From NCBI GenBank assembly GCA_003576805.1, contig QEVM01000028.1:1-33831 (forward strand): DNA of 33,831 bases, in the 5' to 3' direction. A program made the position numbers and the translations under genes. This DNA is from Pseudomonadota bacterium (GTDB taxonomy: Bacteria; Myxococcota_A; UBA9160; PR03). Positions 29,034 through 33,831 of this stretch are shown in pieces. Position 1 is the stretch's first letter. Each line of letters opens with the position of its first letter. Below the pieces are notes generated by a model. It was given only the letters and a program-made list of their open reading frames with translations. It did not search any database and had not been told where the DNA came from.

Positions 29034-30472
29034 CACGGTGGAAGGTCGTCCGCGGAACGCTCGCCCTCGCCGCGCCGCTGCTCGCGCTCGCTCCGTCGCT
29101 CGCCGGCTGCGGCCTCCACCACGCGCCGGCGGTGGGCGCCGGCTTCGCAGCCAAGGTCACCTGCTCGCTCGCGCACAACTCCGGCCAGAATCCGCAGTGG
29201 GTGATCGACGAGTACGTCGTGCACGAGGCGAAGCCGCTCGGCCCGCTGCTCGACTGGTCGGTGGACCCGCGCGGCGCGCACGCGCAGGTGCTCGGCGTCG
29301 TCGACGCGAGCGCCGTGCTGCGCCCCGGCCTCGGCTGCACGCTCTTGCCGGGCGACAGCGCCGCCGCGCAGCTCGTGCTGCCCGAAGGCTTGCCGGATCT
29401 CCCGCGCAAGCAGCTCGATCCCGCGACGCCGTGGCCGTACGGCGCGGCCGACCCGCCGCCCGCGCCGGTCGCGATCGAGGCGGCGCTCGACCGCGCCTTC
29501 GCCGAGCCCGATCCCACGCGCGAGCGGGTGCGCAACACCACCGCGATCGTGATCGCGCACGACGGCCGGCTCGTCGCCGAGCGCTACGCCAAGGCGTACT
29601 CGAAGACGACGCCGATGCTGTCGTGGTCGATGGCGAAGAGCGTGACGGCGGCGCTCGTCGGGATCGAGGTCGGCGACGGCCGCCTCGCGCTGCGCGAGCG
29701 CGCGCCGGTGCCCGAGTGGTCGGACGCGAGCGACCCGCGCCACGCCATCACGCTCGACCACCTCCTGCGCATGTCGAGCGGCCTCGACTTCGACGAGACC
29801 TACGGCGCCACCAACGACGTCTCGCGCATGCTCTTCCAGCATCCCGACGTCGGCGCCTTCGCCGCGCGAAGCCCGCTCGCCGCCCCGCCCGACACCGTGT
29901 GGAGCTACTCGAGCGGCACCTCGAACATCGTCGCGCGCATCCTGCGCGACCTGCACGGCAAGGACCTCGCCGCGCAGGTGCGCTTCGCGAGGGAGCGGCT
30001 CTTCGACGCGGCGGACATGACGAGCGCGTTCTTCGAGCCCGACGTGACGGGCACCTTCATCGGATCGTCGTTCGCCTTCATGACCGCGCGCGACTGGGCG
30101 CGCTTCGGCGAGCTGCACCGCAACGACGGCGTCTGGAACGGCCGCCGCATCCTGCCCGAAGGCTGGGTGCGCTACGTCTCGACGCCCACGCCGAAAGCGC
30201 CGAACGGCGAGTACGGCGCGCACTGGTGGCTGAACCACGGCGCGCCCGGCGACCCCGCCCAGCGCATGTGGCCGCGCATCCCGGCCGACGCCTTCGCGGC
30301 GACGGGGCACAGCGGGCAGTTCGTGCTGGTGATTCCGTCGGCGCGGCTCGTCGTCGTGCGCCTCGGCCTCTCGCTGCCCGACGGCGACGACGTCGGCCTC
30401 GAGGACCTCGTCGAGGACGTACTGCGCGCGCTCGGCATCGCCAGCGAGGCGCGCACCGCGAACGCGCCGTGA
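29030..30472 (+). CDS. Serine-hydrolase lipoprotein (class C beta-lactamase-like)
   Basis: 480 residues. The signal ends in SLAGC with C27 as the lipidation site, so it should be a membrane-anchored envelope protein. After about 120 residues of unrecognised sequence comes the beta-lactamase/esterase domain: nucleophile S200 and K203 in SWSMAKSV, Y293 in WSYSSGTSN, and H427-S-G in ATGHSGQFV, replacing KTG. FMTARDWARFGELHRNDGVWNGRRILP is typical of family VIII-like esterases and 6-aminohexanoate hydrolase relatives. Not a resistance gene by these features. The ATG overlaps the SDR stop, so the pair is co-translated. Confidence 0.85.
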   Translation: MTRWKVVRGTLALAAPLLALAPSLAGCGLHHAPAVGAGFAAKVTCSLAHNSGQNPQWVIDEYVVHEAKPLGPLLDWSVDPRGAHAQVLGVVDASAVLRPGLGCTLLPGDSAAAQLVLPEGLPDLPRKQLDPATPWPYGAADPPPAPVAIEAALDRAFAEPDPTRERVRNTTAIVIAHDGRLVAERYAKAYSKTTPMLSWSMAKSVTAALVGIEVGDGRLALRERAPVPEWSDASDPRHAITLDHLLRMSSGLDFDETYGATNDVSRMLFQHPDVGAFAARSPLAAPPDTVWSYSSGTSNIVARILRDLHGKDLAAQVRFARERLFDAADMTSAFFEPDVTGTFIGSSFAFMTARDWARFGELHRNDGVWNGRRILPEGWVRYVSTPTPKAPNGEYGAHWWLNHGAPGDPAQRMWPRIPADAFAATGHSGQFVLVIPSARLVVVRLGLSLPDGDDVGLEDLVEDVLRALGIASEARTANAP

Positions 30473-30541
30473 TTCGGAGCGCGCCGGTCGATTCCCGAAC
30501 GACCGAAACGAACGAGCTCGTCTTGCTAGAGTCGATCGCGC

Positions 30542-30614
30542 GGGCCCGTAGCTCAGCGGTCAGAGCAGGCGGCTCATAACCGCACGGTCCCTGGTTCGAA
30601 CCCAGGCGGGCCCA
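30542..30614 (+). tRNA. tRNA-Met (CAT anticodon, elongator type)
   Basis: Full cloverleaf: acceptor GGGCCCG/CGGGCCC (7 bp), D-stem GCTC/GAGC, anticodon loop CTCATAA with CAT at 30575-30577, T-stem CCTGG/CCAGG with loop TTCGAAC, discriminator A614. The anticodon stem has a G-A mismatch at the 27-43 position. Pair 1-72 is G-C, so it is not initiator tRNA. Ile2 (lysidine-modified CAT) cannot be fully excluded. After A73 the sequence is CCG, so the CCA end is not encoded. A possible -10 (TAGAGT) is at 30527-30532. Confidence 0.93.
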
Positions 30615-30863
30615 CCGGCAAGCCCTCCGCTGGCATCGCGAAGCGTCCGCCCGACAGCTGGCGAGTCCCATGGGACGTGCGCAGCCATTTCATCGGCGAG
30701 CGCGGAAACGCGCGTGCGACGCTCGTCACGACGGTCGACCGCGTGGAGTGCTCGAGCGCGCGCAGGATGATGACGAAGTCGCCGTGCGCCAGTTTTGGGC
30801 GCAGTTGCGTGTAGGACAGCGGCGGGATCTGCGCGCGCGCCGCACCGCGGGCGAGCTGCTGCG
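30615..30863. other. tRNA-to-PEP-CTERM gap with coding-like composition on the minus strand
   Basis: No intact gene. On the minus strand one frame is open from about 30895 down to the tRNA with a strong G/C third-position bias (for example LSYTQLRPKLAHGDFVIILR), yet it has no plausible start with a ribosome site and begins within the end of the PEP-CTERM gene. It may be a gene remnant or chance. Confidence 0.3.
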
Positions 30864-31619
30864 TCAGGAAGGCCTTCGCGCGCGCCGTGCGAAGGCGAGC
30901 GCGGCGCACGCCGCCGCGCAGGTCGCCGCCGAGCCTGGCTCCGGTGCGTGGAAGACGCCGGAATCCGACGTGTACGTGACGTCCGGCGGTATGGCGAGCT
31001 GGAGCTCGCCGGTGGTGAGGAAGTCGATCGTTCCCTCCGTGAGGCCGGGCGCGAGCATGTGCATCGACACGTTCATGGAGTAGTCGGGCGGCGTGATCTG
31101 GATCGTGTCCGACACCGTTCGCGGTCCGCTCACCGGGGTCGTGTCGGTGAACAGACCATCGAAGGAATCGAAGTTGCTGACGTCGGTCAGGATGCAGCGC
31201 GAGCTGAGCAGCGCCGTGAAGTAGGGATCGGCGTCGGGCGTGATGACGCCGTCGACGGTGAACGCGACGCCCAGCGTGAATGGCTGGCCGCTCATCGCGG
31301 GCGGCACCTGGAAGTGGACGACGTCGAGAAGCTCGGCCTCCGCCGTCGAAAGCGTCTGGACGGTGGCCGTCGAGTCGGCGACGGCGAGAAGGCCGATCGA
31401 TGCCGTCGCGAGGTCGGCGAAGGCCTGCGCCGCGCCGTTGGAGCAGAGTGCGGAGGCGCTGGCGCTGGGCGCGGCGAGGACGCCGGAGTCGTCGCTGTCG
31501 CTGCAGCCGCCCGAGAGCAGCGTCACGCCCGCCTTGGCGACGACGGCGTAGCCTGCAGCCGGCGAGGCGACGGCGAGGCAAGCGCAGCCGAGCAACGCGA
31601 TGCGAGAAATCCTCTTCAC
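30864..31619 (-). CDS. PEP-CTERM sorting-domain protein
   Basis: 251 residues. Start GTG at 31619-31617, with GGAGGT six bases upstream on the minus strand. The signal peptide (KRISRIALLGCACLAVAS, then PAAGYA) is followed by a Ser/Ala/Asp-rich, mostly beta-type mature region (TLGVAFTVDGVITPDADPYF, YSMNVSMHMLAPGLTEGTID). The C-terminus APEPG, a hydrophobic Ala-rich segment and RRARRPS is a PEP-CTERM signal. A Cys in the first hydrophobic run could be read as a lipobox (LLGC), but the PEP-CTERM tail favours the exosortase route. No function can be assigned. Confidence 0.7.
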   Translation of the reverse strand: MKRISRIALLGCACLAVASPAAGYAVVAKAGVTLLSGGCSDSDDSGVLAAPSASASALCSNGAAQAFADLATASIGLLAVADSTATVQTLSTAEAELLDVVHFQVPPAMSGQPFTLGVAFTVDGVITPDADPYFTALLSSRCILTDVSNFDSFDGLFTDTTPVSGPRTVSDTIQITPPDYSMNVSMHMLAPGLTEGTIDFLTTGELQLAIPPDVTYTSDSGVFHAPEPGSAATCAAACAALAFARRARRPS

Positions 31620-32311
31620 GAGCACACCTCCGGACGCAGCAGTGCGCGCGCCGTTCCGCGGAAAGAGACGCAAGCGAGGCTCGATCGACTCTCGGCTGCG
31701 ACGTCGCGGCACTGCCGAGCCGAAATGTACACGGTGGGTGACCGTCTCGAAGAGCTCGCCGCTGCGCTTGGGAGACGTGCATCCGCTTCAGGGAGCTCGT
31801 CGCGACATACGGCGCGGCGAACCGGGCGGCGCACGCAGCCTGGACGCTCGGGTTCGGCGCGGCCATGTCGCTCGGCGAGCCCCGGCGCCTCGATCCCGGC
31901 CGCGTCTCGATCTGCCTCGGCTTCTTGCTCGATCAGGGACTCGCGCGCAGCACGCTGGAGCGTTCGAGCGAGTGGGGAAGCGCGGCCGTGCACACCGCGG
32001 ATGTCGCGCTCTCTTCCGGGTCAGATCGCAACGCGTCGAGAGATTCCAGGCTGGTGACAGCTCCATTCCCCGGCTCAGCGCCGCGAGATTGCCGCCGAGA
32101 GCGATTCGCCCGCGCAGTGGCACTCTTGCCGGGTGCTTGCCGCCCGGGTATCGCCAGCCGCGAGAGCTCCGCGCCCCGCCGAGCGGCCCCGCCTGCGTCG
32201 CGCAGCCGATCGAAGAGGCGGCGCCGCTGACACTTTTCGGTCCGAGATTCCACTTCGTCCCCGAGGCCCGCGGTTCCTTCGCTCGGCGCCTCGCTGCCGA
32301 GGAGGAATCCG
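31620..32311. other. Gene-poor stretch with a possible decayed gene
   Basis: 692 bp between divergent PEP-CTERM genes. At 31778-32000 on the + strand one frame has clear G/C third-position bias and reads like protein (FRELVATYGAANRAAHAAW, RVSICLGFLLDQGLARSTLE) but I do not recognise the family. It lacks a supported start and dissolves into Arg/Ser-rich, low-bias sequence after about 32010. The final 30 bp carry the GAGGAGGAA ribosome site of the next gene. No promoter of good quality was found. Confidence 0.35.
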
Positions 32312-32974
32312 ATGCCGCTCCGCGTCCGCTTCCCGGGTCCGCCCGCCTGGACGTTCCGCTCGATGTTGCGCTGCCTCGTCGCGGCCGTCGCGATCGCGGT
32401 CGGCGCCGCGCCCACCGTTCACGCCGGCATCCTCGACGGACATGCTGCGGCGTTCGATGGGATCGCCGGAAGCGTCCCGTTCAACAACGGCGTCGGCTTG
32501 AGCGGATCCATCGACTACGCCGTCTTCACCGCCGCCGCGTTCAACGCCAATTTCGGCGGACTCGGCTACGTGCCCGGTGGGCCGCTCGTCTACTCCTACC
32601 AGGTCTTCGTGACCGGGAACCGCGGCCTCTCCGCCGAGATCATCGGCGTCGCGAACGCCGCCAACACGGTCGGCACGTTCGCGATCGGCGACGTCGACGC
32701 GCTGTCCGCGTCGTTCACCCCCAACGCGCGCTGGCTGTTCTCCCCGGAGATCCCGACGGGATTCAGCAGCTTCGGCCTGGCGTTCTCGTCGCCGCAGCTT
32801 CCGATCGTGGGTGCGGCGCTGAACATCGACGGGGGAACGCAGGCGCTGATCGCCGGCGTACCGACGCCGGGGCCGCTCGCCGTTCCCGAGCCGGGGTCCT
32901 TGGTGCTCATCGCGTCGGGGCTCCTGGTGACCGGACTCGCACGACGCCGCCGCAGCGACGCGCGAGTCGGCTGA
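32312..32974 (+). CDS. PEP-CTERM sorting-domain protein
   Basis: 220 residues. The ATG at 32312 has GGAGG 6 bp upstream; an in-frame Met at residue 18 would give a tidier signal peptide (MLRCLVAAVAIAVGAAP, then TVHA). The mature part includes LSGSIDYAVFTAAAFNANFGG and LVYSYQVFVTG. It ends VPEPGSLVLIASGLLVTGL plus RRRRSDARVG, a textbook PEP-CTERM tail. The D-[YW]-AVF and VY-YQ blocks are shared with the next gene, so they are paralogs. Probably an extracellular matrix or surface protein; function unknown. Confidence 0.8.
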   Translation: MPLRVRFPGPPAWTFRSMLRCLVAAVAIAVGAAPTVHAGILDGHAAAFDGIAGSVPFNNGVGLSGSIDYAVFTAAAFNANFGGLGYVPGGPLVYSYQVFVTGNRGLSAEIIGVANAANTVGTFAIGDVDALSASFTPNARWLFSPEIPTGFSSFGLAFSSPQLPIVGAALNIDGGTQALIAGVPTPGPLAVPEPGSLVLIASGLLVTGLARRRRSDARVG

Positions 32975-33012
32975 GCCGATCCCGCATTCGCCCTTCGACA
33001 GGAGTGGAAGTC

Positions 33013-33738
33013 ATGACACGTTTTCGGATCGGGCAGCTCGCCCTCGTTGCGGCCGTCTGCACGGCAATCACGCTCGCGCAGGGCGCGAGCGCCGGGCCCT
33101 TGGCGGTTACGAACCTCGCGCTGAACAACGGATTCGGTCCCGACGCCGGGCGCTGGCACGGCTCGGTCGTCATCATGGGGGCGGCCTTCGGCGACACGAT
33201 CAGCGCCGAGCTGGATTGGGCGGTCTTCTCCGACGGCGATTTCCAGCTCTACTTGAACGACCAGGGCATCGCGCAGGTCGATCCGTCGGCAGCCGGCGAG
33301 ATCGTCTACGTCTACCAGATCGTCTCCGTGACCTCGGCAACGCCGGGCATCGACACGCTCACGGTGGGCGTCGACGCCGCCGACGGCCGCGGCACGGTCT
33401 CGGCTCCGAGCTTCGTGCCGACGGGGGCGGCGACGGAGCAGTCTCCCGCCAGCGGCGGCGACAACACGACCTCGATGGCGTGGTTCTTCGACGGCAGCGA
33501 GCTCCACGTCGGCGACACCAGCAGCCTGTTGGTCTTCTCGGCGCCGTTCTTCCCGGAGTACGACTTCGTGCAGATCAACTCGGGACTCGCCGGACCGCCC
33601 GTCTCCCCGCTGGTCGCCAGCATCGGCCGCACGCCGGTATCCGGCACCGCGCCGATCCCGACGCCGGAGCCGTCGAGCGCCCTCCTGCTGCTGCTGGGCA
33701 CTTCTGGTCTCGTCTGGAGAGCGCGCACCGGCCGCTAG
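33013..33738 (+). CDS. PEP-CTERM sorting-domain protein, paralog of its neighbour
   Basis: 241 residues. AGGAG (33000-33004) lies 8 bp before the ATG. The signal peptide (residues about 1-27) ends GASA. The mature part has ISAELDWAVFSDGDFQLYLND and EIVYVYQIVSV, matching the previous protein, then an Asp/Ser/Thr-rich beta region. It ends TPEPSSALLLLLGTSGLVW and RARTGR, a PEP-CTERM tail (PEP, hydrophobic helix, basic end). It starts 38 bp after its paralog. The stop is directly followed by an IS-like end. Confidence 0.8.
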   Translation: MTRFRIGQLALVAAVCTAITLAQGASAGPLAVTNLALNNGFGPDAGRWHGSVVIMGAAFGDTISAELDWAVFSDGDFQLYLNDQGIAQVDPSAAGEIVYVYQIVSVTSATPGIDTLTVGVDAADGRGTVSAPSFVPTGAATEQSPASGGDNTTSMAWFFDGSELHVGDTSSLLVFSAPFFPEYDFVQINSGLAGPPVSPLVASIGRTPVSGTAPIPTPEPSSALLLLLGTSGLVWRARTGR

Positions 33739-33831
33739 GGAACCTCTGAAAAAGCCGCCCGGCATGGTAGAAGAGAGCCGGGGGGGATGACGTGGCTCAT
33801 CAGAGGACGTTTGCGTCGGAGGCTTGGCGGC
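33738..33831 (+). mobile_element. Probable left end of an insertion sequence
   Basis: Immediately after the PEP-CTERM stop the sequence GGGAACCTCTGAAAAAG resembles the terminal repeats of IS5/IS1182-type elements. A stem CCCGGC/GCCGGG (33758-33763 with 33777-33782) and a G-run follow, and then a frame from GTG at 33792 reading VAHQRTFASEAWR, which runs off the window. That N-terminus is in the style of IS5-group transposases, but 13 residues are not enough to prove it. The other end is outside the window. Confidence 0.45.
33792..33831 (+). CDS. Possible transposase start (partial)
   Basis: Thirteen codons from GTG, preceded by a G-rich ribosome-site-like run (33781-33786). An ATG at 33787 in another frame is the alternative. 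Only the position next to an IS-like terminus supports this call. Confidence 0.3.
   Translation, partial: MAHQRTFASEAWR

Noticed and set aside
29030..30472. Beta-lactamase resistance gene
   Set aside because: It has the SxxK serine-hydrolase fold but a lipoprotein signal, a long extra N-terminal region and HSG instead of KTG, which fit an esterase or hydrolase better.
30574..31866. Long minus-strand frame ending in VGPPGFEPGTVRL
   Set aside because: That ending is the translation of the antisense of the tRNA gene, a well-known false protein signature, and the rest overlaps the PEP-CTERM gene in another frame.

Overview
The window is about 34 kb of very GC-rich DNA with strong C/G bias at third codon positions. 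Gene content suggests an uncultured member of the former Deltaproteobacteria (Myxococcota / Desulfobacterota-like). The reasons are a MinD-like ATPase beside a J-like/RodZ-type HTH protein, murA directly before his genes, an rpsU-dnaG-rpoD operon, PEP-CTERM proteins and secreted beta-helix proteins that open with a shared Cys-containing block. This placement is inferred from gene order and protein style, not from a marker-gene tree.

Region 1 (1-5263) runs on the + strand: a 5'-truncated selA, an HNH nuclease, a MinD/ParA-like ATPase overlapping a J-like/HTH protein, then rluD and pgeF. Region 2 (5264-15634) is a housekeeping block: rho behind a long C-rich leader, then prfA-prmC-murA-hisD-hisB-hisH-(CsgG/LpoB-like lipoprotein)-hisA-hisF. 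Many junctions are overlapping or a few bases apart, which points to translational coupling. hisG, hisC and hisI/E are not here, so the histidine pathway is completed elsewhere. Region 3 (15635-19953) is the macromolecular-synthesis operon rpsU-dnaG-rpoD, behind another long leader.

Region 4 (19957-23390) is more accessory. A minus-strand FAD/NAD(P) oxidoreductase ends almost against rpoD and is divergent from alkB, a membrane alkane monooxygenase. alkB is coupled by a GTGA overlap to a GntR/FadR-type regulator. Between the divergent genes lie three tandem 13-bp imperfect palindromes spaced exactly 14 bp. The middle one is close to the textbook FadR operator, so the operon probably controls itself in response to an acyl-CoA-like or alkane-derived signal. 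This is the best candidate for a new regulatory system in the window.

Region 5 (23479-33738) is a secretome-like region: three paralogous right-handed beta-helix proteins, a repeat protein and three further proteins with PEP-CTERM sorting tails. Among them are a DUF456 membrane protein, a macro-domain protein, an SDR, a serine-hydrolase lipoprotein and a CAT-anticodon tRNA. A 0.7-kb stretch (31620-32311) holds no intact gene but may carry a decayed one. The last 93 bp look like the left end of an insertion sequence.

No CRISPR array, rRNA gene, prophage or restriction-modification operon is visible. Intrinsic terminators with U-tracts are essentially absent, which fits a rho-bearing high-GC genome.
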